DNA of 64,000 bases, from contig NZ_MULI01000008.1 of NCBI RefSeq assembly GCF_002939385.1, forward strand, positions 92,950-156,949, written 5' to 3'. This DNA comes from Streptomyces sp. MH60 (GTDB lineage Bacteria > Actinomycetota > Actinomycetes > Streptomycetales > Streptomycetaceae). Below, in pieces: positions 18,686 to 27,805 of the stretch (its first letter is position 1; each line of letters begins with the position of its first letter). Made by a program: the position numbers and the translations under genes. The notes under the pieces are model-generated. The model saw only the letters and a program-made list of their open reading frames with translations, made no database searches and was not told where the DNA came from.

Positions 18686-20884
18686 ATGAGCACGCCGGAA
18701 GACACATCGCCGCTGGCCGGGTTCGACCCCACCGCGATCCACCACCTGTTCCTCGGGCTCGACGTCCCCGACCCGATCACCTTCGTCGTCTCACCGAAGT
18801 ACCTGAGCAGGCCCAACCTGTACCCCCGACAGGCCACCCTTCTGAAATGCTTTTTTCTCAGAGAGGACCTGTTCACCGAGTACGACTACCGCGTCGTCGC
18901 CGAGTGGGACGAGGCCTACCGCACCGCCAAGAGCGCCAACGAGCAGCGCGCCGCCCGCGCCGCCGCCCTCGCCGAAGAGCAGGACCCCGAAGCCGCCCTC
19001 GCGGCCGAGGTCGACGACATCATGACCGACGCCCTCGACGAGCTGGCCCAGCAGGTCCTCCTCGAAGGCAACGAAGACGCCCCCAAGATGCCCCTGTCCG
19101 GCACCCCGGACATCCTCGGCCGCATGCGCGCCTGCAAGGCGCTCGGCTACAGCTGGTTCAAAGAGATCCTCCTGGTCATGGGCCGCCGCGCCGGGAAGGG
19201 CCACATCAGCGCCCTGGCCATGGCGTACGTCCTGTGGTGCTACATGGCCAAGGGCGACCCCCAGGAGCACTACGGCGTCGACCGCGACAAGAAGCTCGCC
19301 GCCCTGATCTTCGCGGGCAAGCGCGACCAGGCCAAGCAGAACCTCTGGCGCGACTTCGTCAACGTCGTCACCGGAGCCCCCTGCTTCGCCCCCTACATCG
19401 CCAGCTCCCTCGGCGAGAAGCTGTCCGTCTACGCCCCCCACGACTTCGTCCGCATGGAGGAGATGCGCAAGAAGGGCATCAAGACCGCCATGGACATGGC
19501 CACCTTCGAGATCCTCCCGAAGGAATCCACCGTCATGGCCGGACGAGGCCCCGCCTCCTTCATCCTCGGCTTCGACGAGATGGCCCACGTCGTCAACGCG
19601 GGCGCCAACCGCTCCGCAGGCGAGGTCTACGACGCCTCCACCCCCTCCCTCGACCAGTTCGGCAAGGACGGCTTCATCGTCGAACCCAGCTCGCCGTGGG
19701 AAATGAGCGGCAAGTTCTACGACAACTGGCTGCGCGCCACCAGCTTCGAAGACGACGGCACCCCCACCTACCCCGCCGTCATGATGATCCAGCTCCCCAG
19801 CTGGGACATCTACCTCGACTGGCAGATCGCCCACGAACTGCCCCTCTTCCCCGAAGGCTTCCAGGGCGACAACGCCGAGTACGAGAACGCCCCCCTCCCC
19901 GGCTTCCGCGTCCTCAAGGGCGCCATCCAGACCTACGACGAAGAGATGCGCAAGCTGGAGAAGGCCGACCCCGACACCTTCAAGGTCGAACGCCGCGCCC
20001 AGTGGGCCACCGTCCTCGACGCCTACCTCGACCCCGCCAAGGTCGAAGCCGTCTTCTCCCCCTGGTACGCCCGCCCCGAACGCTACGGCAGCCCCCTCAT
20101 CGTCCCCACCGAGCGCGGCGTCCTCGCCTACGTCTACAAGGGCCACGCCGACCCCAGCTCCGTGAACTGCCGCTTCGGCATCGCCGTCGGCCACACCGAG
20201 ACCGACGACGAGGGGCGCCCCCACGCCGTCTTCGACAAGATCCACCACTTCGATCCGGCCGACTTCCCGAATCACACCATCGACTACGAAGAGGTCGAGG
20301 ACTGGATCTGGGAGGAGATCATCAGCGTCTACCAGCCCGAGGACTTCACGTTCGACCAGTATCAGAGTGTCGGCAGCATTCAGAAACTCGTCAAACAGGT
20401 CGCCCGCGCCCGCCTGGCCAAGCGGGTCAACATCTGGGAGCGCACCGCCACCAACCAGCTGAACTGGAAGTACGCCGAGACCTTCAAGGCCGCCATCAAC
20501 CTCGGCCTCGTCCACGCCCCCGCCTACGAGGACGGCGAACTGGAACTCAAGTTCCTGCAGAAACCGCCAGGCATCAACCGCGTCGACCACCCCACCGTCG
20601 GACCGGTCCAGACCAAAGACATCGCCGACGCGATCATGATCACCACCTACGCCCTCATCGGCGACTGGATCAGCGGCTACAAGGAGCAGCTCAACGCCGC
20701 CAGCGCCCGAGGCGCCATGCAGGGCGGCCTGCACGGATCCAGCCCGCACAGCCCCGAAATGACCTCGGCAGACCACGACCTCCAGGGCCGCCTCGACGCC
20801 TTGCGCCAGTTCACCCGCACCCGCACCGGCCGCCCCGGATGGGAACAGGGACTCGGCCGCACCCGGACCGGATATCGCCGTTGA
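18686..20884 (+). CDS. terL: terminase large subunit
   Basis: A 732-residue packaging motor protein. The ATPase Walker A is VMGRRAGKGH (about 164-173), and Walker B plus the catalytic Glu are FILGFDEMAH (about 291-300). Residues 480-640 contain the expected nuclease-like region with spaced acidic residues (AVGHTETDDE, DFTFDQYQ, DIADAIMITTYALIGDW). An insertion of Ala/Glu-rich helix sits before the ATPase. It is preceded by GAGGAGGG. It would cut and pump DNA into a prohead. No portal gene follows in this window, which is atypical. Confidence 0.9.
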   Translation: MSTPEDTSPLAGFDPTAIHHLFLGLDVPDPITFVVSPKYLSRPNLYPRQATLLKCFFLREDLFTEYDYRVVAEWDEAYRTAKSANEQRAARAAALAEEQDPEAALAAEVDDIMTDALDELAQQVLLEGNEDAPKMPLSGTPDILGRMRACKALGYSWFKEILLVMGRRAGKGHISALAMAYVLWCYMAKGDPQEHYGVDRDKKLAALIFAGKRDQAKQNLWRDFVNVVTGAPCFAPYIASSLGEKLSVYAPHDFVRMEEMRKKGIKTAMDMATFEILPKESTVMAGRGPASFILGFDEMAHVVNAGANRSAGEVYDASTPSLDQFGKDGFIVEPSSPWEMSGKFYDNWLRATSFEDDGTPTYPAVMMIQLPSWDIYLDWQIAHELPLFPEGFQGDNAEYENAPLPGFRVLKGAIQTYDEEMRKLEKADPDTFKVERRAQWATVLDAYLDPAKVEAVFSPWYARPERYGSPLIVPTERGVLAYVYKGHADPSSVNCRFGIAVGHTETDDEGRPHAVFDKIHHFDPADFPNHTIDYEEVEDWIWEEIISVYQPEDFTFDQYQSVGSIQKLVKQVARARLAKRVNIWERTATNQLNWKYAETFKAAINLGLVHAPAYEDGELELKFLQKPPGINRVDHPTVGPVQTKDIADAIMITTYALIGDWISGYKEQLNAASARGAMQGGLHGSSPHSPEMTSADHDLQGRLDALRQFTRTRTGRPGWEQGLGRTRTGYRR

Positions 20885-20899
20885 CCAGGAAAGGCGTTC

Positions 20900-20928
20900 T
20901 TGCCGAACCCAAAAACGCGTGGCACGAT
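20900..20928 (+). promoter_or_regulatory. possible promoter before polyvalent genes
   Basis: TTGCCG at 20900-20905, a 17-bp spacer and CACGAT at 20923-20928 form a plausible actinobacterial housekeeping promoter. It would start a roughly 210-nt leader before the gene at 21148, interrupted by the hairpin at 21060-21095. A short inverted repeat GGCTGC/GCAGCC follows at about 20948. Tentative. Confidence 0.3.
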
Positions 20929-21059
20929 GGCCCTGTCTCGTGGATAGGGCTGCTGCATGCAGCCAGCGGCGTACCTGGGTGACAGACCGCAAGGTCGGCT
21001 CAGGCGTGAGGGTCGTTCTTGGCGGGATCACCCCACTTAAAACGTCCCACGATGACCCA

Positions 21060-21095
21060 GCGGGCCTCCCGGCCAGGATCCACCGGGAGGCCCGC
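21060..21095. terminator. GC hairpin between terminase and next gene
   Basis: Perfect 13-bp arms GCGGGCCTCCCGG (21060-21072) and its complement (21083-21095) with a 10-nt loop, without a clear T-run. Likely a terminator or attenuator in the leader of the following gene. Confidence 0.6.
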
Positions 21096-21147
21096 TCATC
21101 TGTGTCCACCACCTCACCTCCAGCGCCAAGGACTGGAGGTGCCAGGG

Positions 21148-22545
21148 ATGACGGACATCAGCGCGACCAGCTTCTTCCGCCAGGCGGCGGCCGACCCCCC
21201 GGGGCTCGACTTCGAGCACGAAGAGGTCGACACCGGTGGCAGTAAACGCCCTACCAAGATCCACCTGCACGCCGTCGAGCCCGGCACCGGCGACCGCATG
21301 GGCACCCTCACCTACCACGTGCCCCGCCGCAAAGCCGACAAGATCCTCATCGAACACCTTGGCACCGAAGAGGCCCACCAGCGCAAGGGCGTCGGCTCCG
21401 CCCTCATGGACGAGATGCAGCGCCGCCACCCCGGCACCCCCATCGATCACGGCGACCGGACGGACCAGGGAAAGGCGTGGTGGGACAAGTACACCGACGG
21501 CAAGAAGGTCACCCGAGGCCGCACCATCGCCTCGGCCACCAAGCCCTGCCCCTGCTGCGGCGGCACCGGCGAGCACGACACGGGCTTCGAGTGCTTCCAC
21601 TGCGACGGCGGCCTCACTGTCCCCGCCGACAGCCCCGATGACGCCACCTGTGACGGCCGCCTGCCCGACGGCGGCCAAGGCAAGACGGCCTTCACCACGC
21701 CTGTCCCTGACAACCACGAGCCCTACCAGCACGAGCACGACTGGCTGCCCCGCGACCACTTCTTCGCACCGGGGGAGAAGGGTCTGGACCCGCGCCTGTT
21801 CGACGAGCACGAGCGCATGCACCCGATCGTCCGCCAGCACCTGCTCAGCCTGCTCAACAGCTTCTGGGCGCCCAAGTACGGCGACTCCTGGCAGTCCTGG
21901 GCCCGCGTCTACCTCGCCGGATCCGAGGCCAGCCACTTCTACGGCAACGGCGACCTCGACATCCTCATCGGCATCGACCACGACGCCCTCAACCACCACG
22001 TGGACACCTTCACCGGCGAGCCCCCGGCCGCCGTGGACGAGAAGCTCACCGACGAGCTGCGCCACGGCCTCAACGACGAGGCCCGCATGCTCCCCGGCCC
22101 GGACGGCAAGGAAACCGGCCCCTGGGAGAATACTTGGTATGTAAACCCGTCAAGCTATGACATACGGGACATCAAGCCCTACGCCGCCTACGACATCACC
22201 CGCGACGAATGGGCCGTGAAACCTGTTGAAGTACCAGACGACTTCAGCCCCGAAAAGCTCCCCGAGTCCACCTGGGACGTGTTCGAGGCGCTGCAGAAGC
22301 TGATCGGCGCTGTCCGGGAACTTCCCGACGGAGTGCGCGAAAGGGAAGGCGCAGCGTTGTACGATTACCTCCACGCTGACCGCCACAGCGCATTCGGCCC
22401 CGAAGGAACGGGCCTCTACGACCCCAGCAACGCCGTCTGGAAAGCCCTCGACAAGGCCCCCGACGCACCGTTGCAGCAGCTGATTGACTGGAAGCACGCC
22501 CACGACGGCGTGGCCGCCGCCACGGACCAGGAGAAGGCCGCATGA
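21148..22545 (+). CDS. polyvalent protein: GNAT + nucleotidyltransferase
   Basis: A 465-residue multidomain protein. The N-terminal motif SATSFFRQAA lies at residues 5-14. A GNAT acetyltransferase-like domain includes LGTEEAHQRKGVGSALMDEM (acetyl-CoA loop QRKGVG near 78). A DnaJ-like CPCCGGTGEH...CFHCDGG zinc module lies near 133. A nucleotidyltransferase-like site GSEASHFYGNGDLDILIGID near 258-277 has the G[GS]...DxD arrangement. The C-terminus is helical. Fusions of this kind resemble 'polyvalent' proteins of phages and plasmids that are delivered with DNA to counter host defences. It overlaps the next gene by 4 bp. Confidence 0.65.
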   Translation: MTDISATSFFRQAAADPPGLDFEHEEVDTGGSKRPTKIHLHAVEPGTGDRMGTLTYHVPRRKADKILIEHLGTEEAHQRKGVGSALMDEMQRRHPGTPIDHGDRTDQGKAWWDKYTDGKKVTRGRTIASATKPCPCCGGTGEHDTGFECFHCDGGLTVPADSPDDATCDGRLPDGGQGKTAFTTPVPDNHEPYQHEHDWLPRDHFFAPGEKGLDPRLFDEHERMHPIVRQHLLSLLNSFWAPKYGDSWQSWARVYLAGSEASHFYGNGDLDILIGIDHDALNHHVDTFTGEPPAAVDEKLTDELRHGLNDEARMLPGPDGKETGPWENTWYVNPSSYDIRDIKPYAAYDITRDEWAVKPVEVPDDFSPEKLPESTWDVFEALQKLIGAVRELPDGVREREGAALYDYLHADRHSAFGPEGTGLYDPSNAVWKALDKAPDAPLQQLIDWKHAHDGVAAATDQEKAA

Positions 22546-24482
22546 CCGAGCACAGCGCCACGGCGTTCTTCCGCATGACTGGCGCGGTACTGGCCGGTGC
22601 CAACGGAGACCTGCCCAGCGGACTGACCTTCTCCCACCGAGAGCATGCAGATGGCCACGTTGTGCTCGCGCATCCAGATGACAGGCGTGACGTCTCCGTC
22701 GGGTCGCTTTCGTGGTTCAAGCACAAGCGGCCAGGGCCCGAAGACGGGTGGTGCAAGACGTGCGACGACGAGTACCCCGACGGGCACCACTCCCACCCGG
22801 CGGGTGAGGTTGAGGGTGTCCAGGTGCTGCCCAGCTACCGACGCCGTGGTATCGCCTCCGCCTTGTGGAGCTACGCCCACTCGCTGGATGTGACTCCCAA
22901 GCCGGTGCATTCTGCAGACCAGACAGACGACGGGGCAGCGTGGGCACAGCACAGCGCCACGGTGCACTTCCGTGCGGCAGCCGCTTCGAACGGCTGGCAC
23001 CAGGACCCCGGCCACGCGCACGTCTCACGCGGCATGGAGATCGAGCCGGACGGCGGCTGGCACCCCGACGTCGCCCACCGCATCCTGAACGGCACCGCCA
23101 CCCACGACGACGTCCTCGGCCACGTCGACACCGACCACGTCGGGCACTACTGGTCGACCCACAGCACCACGGACCCGGGCTCCCTCCGCGAGCCCCGCTC
23201 CTACGCCGAGCCCCACGAACCGATCTCGAACTGGACCCCGCACGCCGAGCCCGGCGAGAACGTCCTGGGCGCCGCCGGAGTCGTCCTCGTCGGCCACCGC
23301 CCCCACGGCTGGAACCCCGACGACAACCCCGATGACGGCCTGATGGGCAACTCCCACCTGCCCGACCACTCGCACATCCCCCTGCACGAGATCCACTACA
23401 CCGGCGACGGCGAGAACTGGCACACCCTCACCCCGCCCGCCGGAACCACCGTCCACACCGACGGCCAGCACCACACCGCCACCGCGCACGACGGCACCCT
23501 CCACATCGGCTACGTCGGCCTGCACGACTACGACAAGGCCATCAACCGGCTCTCCAGCCTCACGGACTTCTTCCGCGAGGCCAGCCTGCAGGAGACTGCC
23601 TCCATGGACGACGAGCACCTTGACCTCTACCACCGCACCACGCCGGAGGCCGCCGCCGCGATCTACCGCGACAAGCGCATGACCTCCAAGGAGCGCATCG
23701 GCAACGACCGGCCGGTGTTCTTCTCCACCTTCCGAGGCGACGAGGAAGATGCTCAGGGGCGCGGATATGGCGAAGGTGTGGTGCACGTGCGCGTACCGCA
23801 CGAGATCGCCAACATCGACGACGAGTTCCCCTCCGGCGAGGAGCACTACTGGGTGCACGCCGGTCACCTCAAGCCCGAGCACTTCGTCGAGCCGACCCAC
23901 CACACCGCTACCCTCCAGGCCACGGCGGCCGAGCAGCAGTTCCTGCAGCGGCAGGCAGCAGCCGTCCTCCACGACAAGGGCGTGATGGTGGCGCTCGTCC
24001 CGCCGCGCGAGGTCGCCGAGCAGCTGGCCCGCGAGGACGGCCAGCCCGCCGACCAGCTCCACGTCACCCTCGCCTACCTCGGCAACACCAGCGACTACAC
24101 CCGCGAGCAGCTCCAGCTGCTCCCGCAGATCGTCGGCGCCTGGGCCGTCCGCCGCAAGCCCGTCCACGTCCGTATCGGCGGCATCGGCACCTTCAACAAC
24201 GCCTTCAAGGGAGAGCACGTCCTGTGGGCGGCGGCCGACATCCCCGACGGCGCCCAGATGCACTCCAGCCTCGCCCACTACCTCGAAGGCCACGGCTACC
24301 GCCTGCCCTCCGAACACGGCTGGACCCCGCACCTCACCCTCGCCTACGTCGACCGGCACCACCGCTTCATGCCGCGCCTGGACGAGCACCACTGGGACGC
24401 CGAGGAAGTCGTCACCTTCATCGGCGGCACCCGCCACCCGGCCCGCCTCTTCGGCCGACCCAGCACACCCGCCACCCTGTAA
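22542..24482 (+). CDS. polyvalent protein: GNAT + ART-like + 2H phosphoesterase
   Basis: A 646-residue multidomain protein. In order: SATAFFRMTGA (5-15); a GNAT-like domain with VLPSYRRRGIASAL near 95-110; SATVHFRAAA (138-147); an unassigned module with VSRGMEIEPDGGW and HVGHYWSTHS that resembles an ADP-ribosyltransferase; TDFFREA (about 341); an ART-like module beginning LYHRTTPEAAAAI near 362 with VFFSTF; and a 2H phosphoesterase with HVTLAYLG (His 507) and HLTLAYVD (His 597). Both 2H histidine motifs look intact, so the C-terminal domain is probably an active RNA or cyclic-nucleotide phosphodiesterase. Overlaps the preceding gene. Confidence 0.7.
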   Translation: MTEHSATAFFRMTGAVLAGANGDLPSGLTFSHREHADGHVVLAHPDDRRDVSVGSLSWFKHKRPGPEDGWCKTCDDEYPDGHHSHPAGEVEGVQVLPSYRRRGIASALWSYAHSLDVTPKPVHSADQTDDGAAWAQHSATVHFRAAAASNGWHQDPGHAHVSRGMEIEPDGGWHPDVAHRILNGTATHDDVLGHVDTDHVGHYWSTHSTTDPGSLREPRSYAEPHEPISNWTPHAEPGENVLGAAGVVLVGHRPHGWNPDDNPDDGLMGNSHLPDHSHIPLHEIHYTGDGENWHTLTPPAGTTVHTDGQHHTATAHDGTLHIGYVGLHDYDKAINRLSSLTDFFREASLQETASMDDEHLDLYHRTTPEAAAAIYRDKRMTSKERIGNDRPVFFSTFRGDEEDAQGRGYGEGVVHVRVPHEIANIDDEFPSGEEHYWVHAGHLKPEHFVEPTHHTATLQATAAEQQFLQRQAAAVLHDKGVMVALVPPREVAEQLAREDGQPADQLHVTLAYLGNTSDYTREQLQLLPQIVGAWAVRRKPVHVRIGGIGTFNNAFKGEHVLWAAADIPDGAQMHSSLAHYLEGHGYRLPSEHGWTPHLTLAYVDRHHRFMPRLDEHHWDAEEVVTFIGGTRHPARLFGRPSTPATL

Positions 24483-24519
24483 CCCACCACCACGCAACAG
24501 CAGTCAGGAGAACAGTCGC

Positions 24520-25278
24520 ATGGCCACGGAGACCAAGGCCCGGGAGATCCCGCCCTACGTCGAAAGCATCATGAAGGCCGCCACCGACGCCGGGCTGGAG
24601 GTAGTCCGCAACACCAACAGCATCAAGATCAGCGCGGCGAACGGCAAGCGGGGCCAGACCTTCAGCATCCCCCGCAACCCGTACCCCACCGCACCCCAGC
24701 TGCGCTCCAGCATGGCCCGCCACGGCTTCCTCGCCAAGGTGAAGTACGACCCCAGCGCCGCCGAGGCCCCGGCCGAGAAGGACGAGCCGAAGAAGACCGC
24801 CGAGAAGACGGGCCACGCCTGCCCCGACTGCGACCACCCGCCGTTCGCCCGCCCCCAGGCCCTGGGCCTGCACCGGCGCATGAAGCACGGCGTCGTCGGC
24901 ATGAGCGACGAGGCGATCCGCAAGCGCGAGATCAAGGCGGCCAAGAACCAGCAGAGCCCCTCGGCAGACCCGGCCACCGGCCCGACTCCTCCCCCCGTCC
25001 CGGCCCAGGCCCCCGCCCCGGCCGCCGAGACGGACGCCCGCCCGCAGATCGTGACGCCCGCCACCTCCGGCCTCCCGGACAAGGTGTCGGCCGCCGTCGC
25101 CGCCCTCGTCCACGCCGTCGGCAGCGAGACCGCCAACACCGCCACCCTGCACGCCGAGAACGCACGTCTGCGTGCTTTCAAGGACAAGGTGACGGCCGAG
25201 GCCACCAACGGAAACCAGACCCCCATCCAGACCGTCGCCAACATCGAAGCCCTCTGCCGCGCCGCCGACCAGCAGTAA
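24520..25278 (+). CDS. C2H2 zinc-finger protein
   Basis: A 252-residue protein after CAGGAG. Residues 28-75 are basic (SIKISAANGKRGQTFSIPRN). A C2H2-like finger CPDCDHPPFARPQALGLHRR near 104-124 (then MKHG) is followed by a Pro/Ala-rich linker and a C-terminal helical segment. Likely a DNA-binding protein. It ends 55 bp before the first repeated operator promoter. Confidence 0.55.
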   Translation: MATETKAREIPPYVESIMKAATDAGLEVVRNTNSIKISAANGKRGQTFSIPRNPYPTAPQLRSSMARHGFLAKVKYDPSAAEAPAEKDEPKKTAEKTGHACPDCDHPPFARPQALGLHRRMKHGVVGMSDEAIRKREIKAAKNQQSPSADPATGPTPPPVPAQAPAPAAETDARPQIVTPATSGLPDKVSAAVAALVHAVGSETANTATLHAENARLRAFKDKVTAEATNGNQTPIQTVANIEALCRAADQQ

Positions 25279-25331
25279 CACCACCACCACCCCAGGACAG
25301 GGCGCGCCACCGGCGCGCCCTTCCTGATCTC

Positions 25332-25360
25332 TTGCAATGCATACTCATGTGCATTAAGGT
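25332..25360 (+). promoter_or_regulatory. operator-promoter O1 (18-bp palindrome)
   Basis: -35 TTGCAA at 25332-25337, a 17-bp spacer, -10 TAAGGT at 25355-25360. The spacer region holds the imperfect palindrome ATGCATACTCATGTGCAT (25337-25354), the most divergent member of a family of eight. It drives the gene at 25395 and is the only member outside 47-61 kb. Confidence 0.75.
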
Positions 25361-25394
25361 GGGGGTCTCCCGTACCCGCCGCCGAGGAGATCTC

Positions 25395-25853
25395 ATGTCC
25401 GAGAACAACACCGCCCCGCCACTGCCCGCCCCGGAAACCACTCCCGCCATGGGCGCGCTGGGCCAGCTCGCTGAGATCCAGAACGCCCTGAAGGCCATCG
25501 GCGAGCAGATCACAGAACTCACCCTGGACGGCAGCGAACTCGCCCTCACCGAGAGGCAGGCCACCGCAGACGTCCTCCGCGCCCAGGGCAGGCCGATGAC
25601 CTACCGCTCCACCCTCTACCTGTACCTCAAGGAGCGGCGCGGCATCACCGTCGCCGCCAAGGGCAAGCGCCAGCGCAGCATCGGCGACATCGTCCCCCAG
25701 GAAGTCCCCAAGTACCTCTCGCCCGAGAGCCTCCAGGCCATCCGCGCCTCCCTCAGCGCCACCTCCTGGACCATCAGCAAGCTGACAGAGCAGCGCGAGG
25801 AGGAGTACCCCGACCTCCACGCCCGCGCCTGCAGCGAGATCATGGGCGTCTGA
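25395..25853 (+). CDS. hypothetical protein under O1
   Basis: A 152-residue, helix-rich protein. The ATG at 25395 follows CCGCCGAGGAG and lies 34 bp after the -10. An in-frame ATG at 25332 lies within the promoter and is unlikely. The middle (TYRSTLYLYLKERRGITVAA) is basic and could bind nucleic acid. Function unknown; regulation through the shared palindrome is inferred. Confidence 0.6.
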   Translation: MSENNTAPPLPAPETTPAMGALGQLAEIQNALKAIGEQITELTLDGSELALTERQATADVLRAQGRPMTYRSTLYLYLKERRGITVAAKGKRQRSIGDIVPQEVPKYLSPESLQAIRASLSATSWTISKLTEQREEEYPDLHARACSEIMGV

Positions 25854-25956
25854 GCACACAAAACAACGTCCCCGACTGGAACTCCTTGCCCGGATCCCAG
25901 CCAGGGACGCTGAACGCCACCTCCACCGCAATCATCCCGCCGAGGAAGACTGAGAA

Positions 25957-26931
25957 GTGATGACCGCCTCCAAGCGTACCTGGACCGACACGGCCAAGGC
26001 CACAATCACCACCACCGACTGGGACAAGACCCTCACCGACGGCGGCATCTACCTCCTCGGCCTCGGAGGCTTCTACGTCGGCTACCAGGTCCTCCACACC
26101 CAGGCCCTCGCCGTCGGCTTCCCCCAGGACCAGGCCGTTGTCGTCGCCGCCCTCGCCGACCTCGCCATCCTGCTCTACTCCCGCAAGGCCGTCCGCGAGG
26201 TCAGAGCCGGACGCTCCGCCCGGGTCATCCGCACCCTCGTCGCCCTCTTCTCCCTCGCCACCTTCGGCCTCCAGCTCCGCGACGCCTGGCCCGACCCCCT
26301 CTCCGTCACCTTCCACGCCCTGCCCCCCGCCGTCTGGATCATCGGCCACGAGATGATGCTGCGCGGCGACCTCCGCGACGCCAAGGCCGCCAAGCGCGAC
26401 CAGCAGATCGCCGACGGCCTCCGCCCCGCACCCCTCCCGGCCATCCGCCTGACCTGGTGGCTCCTCGACCCGTTCCACACCTTCAAGGTCTGGCGCCGCA
26501 CCAAGCTGTGGGAGGTCCCCCAGGAGGCCGTCATCCGCCACGAGGCCACCAAGCTGCAGGCGAAGAACAAGGACATCCCCCTCGCCTGGCAGCGCGTCCT
26601 CCTGGACACCCCGGCCGACAACGACGAGCCCGAGGCCCGCACTCGCGCACAGCAGGACTCCCAGAAGCAGGCCGCCTTCGCCGTCACGCTCTACCGCCAG
26701 TCCTCCCGCGACAAGGTCCCCACCGACGAGATGATGGACTTCCTCGCCGCCCTGCCGCCCGCCCCCGCCGAGGGCCGCCCCCTCGACAAGGCCCGCGACT
26801 ACGTAACCCTCGTCGAACAGGAGGCTGACACCCGCGACATCAAGGTCACCGGCGTCTTCCTCGGAGCCCTCCTCGGCGTCGACCCCAGCTACATCTCCCG
26901 CCTGAAGAAGGCCGCCCCCGTCGGCGCCTGA
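25957..26931 (+). CDS. DUF2637-like membrane protein
   Basis: A 324-residue protein starting at GTG, or at the adjacent ATG at 25960. Four hydrophobic segments (about residues 25-130: YLLGLGGFYVGYQVL, VVAALADLAILLY, LVALFSLATFGLQL, ALPPAVWIIGHEMML) match the layout of DUF2637 proteins common on Streptomyces plasmids. The C-terminus ends in a short HTH-like segment TGVFLGALLGVDPSYISRLK. In plasmids such proteins accompany transfer or spread genes. It is followed directly by a strong terminator. Confidence 0.6.
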   Translation: MMTASKRTWTDTAKATITTTDWDKTLTDGGIYLLGLGGFYVGYQVLHTQALAVGFPQDQAVVVAALADLAILLYSRKAVREVRAGRSARVIRTLVALFSLATFGLQLRDAWPDPLSVTFHALPPAVWIIGHEMMLRGDLRDAKAAKRDQQIADGLRPAPLPAIRLTWWLLDPFHTFKVWRRTKLWEVPQEAVIRHEATKLQAKNKDIPLAWQRVLLDTPADNDEPEARTRAQQDSQKQAAFAVTLYRQSSRDKVPTDEMMDFLAALPPAPAEGRPLDKARDYVTLVEQEADTRDIKVTGVFLGALLGVDPSYISRLKKAAPVGA

Positions 26932-26950
26932 TCCCGATACGATGAACACA

Positions 26951-26990
26951 GCAGGGCCCCGGCGAGCGTGACGGCTCACCGGGGCCCTGC
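26951..26990. terminator. bidirectional terminator hairpin
   Basis: Perfect 12-bp arms GCAGGGCCCCGG (26951-26962) and its complement (26979-26990) lie between the rightward gene ending at 26931 and the leftward gene ending at 26999. Likely ends both transcripts. Confidence 0.8.
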
Positions 26991-26998
26991 TGCCGTTC

Positions 26999-27352
26999 TC
27001 AGATGCTGTAGTACGCCCGGTTCAGCGTGTACAGCTCGTCCGCGAGCGGCGCCAGCATGTCGTCCCCCGCCTTCCGGCCGCACAGCGTGTCCAGATCCGA
27101 CGAGAACTGCTTCAGCGTGCTCGCCGACGGCGCCCGGTCCCCCTCCGCGCCGTCCGCACCCTTCGCGTTCACCAGCAGCTCCTCGGCCGCATCCCACCGC
27201 TCGGTGTCATCCATCCGCCCGGCCCAGTCCGAACACGTCCGCGCCCCGTACGGCACCGAACTGCTCTCCCCGCCGTCGCCGGAGCCCCCGCATGCCGACA
27301 CCAGCACCACCACGGCGGCGGCCGCCACGGCCAGACCCGATCTGCGCATCAT
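26999..27352 (-). CDS. predicted lipoprotein
   Basis: A 117-residue secreted lipoprotein. The start at 27352 (MMRRSGLAV) is chosen because CAGGAGG lies 6-7 bases upstream. A hydrophobic core leads to the lipobox LVSAC followed by GGSGDGG. The mature part has two cysteines (TCSDW, LCGRK), likely disulfide-paired. Unknown role at the cell surface. Confidence 0.7.
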   Translation of the reverse strand: MMRRSGLAVAAAAVVVLVSACGGSGDGGESSSVPYGARTCSDWAGRMDDTERWDAAEELLVNAKGADGAEGDRAPSASTLKQFSSDLDTLCGRKAGDDMLAPLADELYTLNRAYYSI

Positions 27353-27421
27353 CCCCACCCTCCTGCCGGGCCTCCCCAGCCCGCGTGGGGACATTGAAGC
27401 ACTCGCCTCGGAACTTGCCGA

Positions 27422-27458
27422 AAACGGCCACTTTCCTGTCCGAGGAAAGTGGCCGTTT
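27422..27458 (-). terminator. terminator hairpin of leftward operon
   Basis: Perfect 15-bp arms (27422-27436 and 27444-27458) with a 7-nt loop. On the minus strand the stem runs into a short T-rich stretch (GTTTTCGG), fitting an intrinsic terminator for the genes at 27476-28158. Confidence 0.75.
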
Positions 27459-27475
27459 CAGGAAACCTTGCCGGA

Positions 27476-27805
27476 TCAGGCAGAGTCGCCGATCCGCTCC
27501 ACGTCGCCTGTCGCCGCCAGGCTCAGCTCCACGTCGTTGTCGAAGAGCACCCGGTACGGGAACGGGGACACGTACCGGCGCACGAGCGTGATGCGCCCCG
27601 GCGCCCCGGCGGGCACGTCGTAGGGGACCCGGCAGTCCTCACCCTCCTGTTCCAGGTCCTCGTCAATGTACGAGCCGCGTAGCCGCCGCACCGCCTGCAC
27701 CCGGTCACCCTCCCTCAGCGTGAGCGAGCCGACGTGCACGCGCCGGGCCACCTCCAGCTTCTCCTCGAAGGTCAGGGTGTCGAGCTTGGCGTCGAGGGTG
27801 CTCAT
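27476..27805 (-). CDS. hypothetical protein
   Basis: A 109-residue protein beginning MSTLDAKLDTLTFEEKLEVA, with a beta-rich C-terminal half (VRRYVSPFPYRVLFDNDVEL). The ATG overlaps the stop of the upstream gene (ATGA). Function unknown; probably works with its partner at 27802. Confidence 0.6.
   Translation of the reverse strand: MSTLDAKLDTLTFEEKLEVARRVHVGSLTLREGDRVQAVRRLRGSYIDEDLEQEGEDCRVPYDVPAGAPGRITLVRRYVSPFPYRVLFDNDVELSLAATGDVERIGDSA

Noticed and set aside
18791..21112. 773-codon open frame opposite the terminase
   Set aside because: Antisense shadow of a well-supported terminase gene in high-GC DNA; the product is low-complexity with no motifs.
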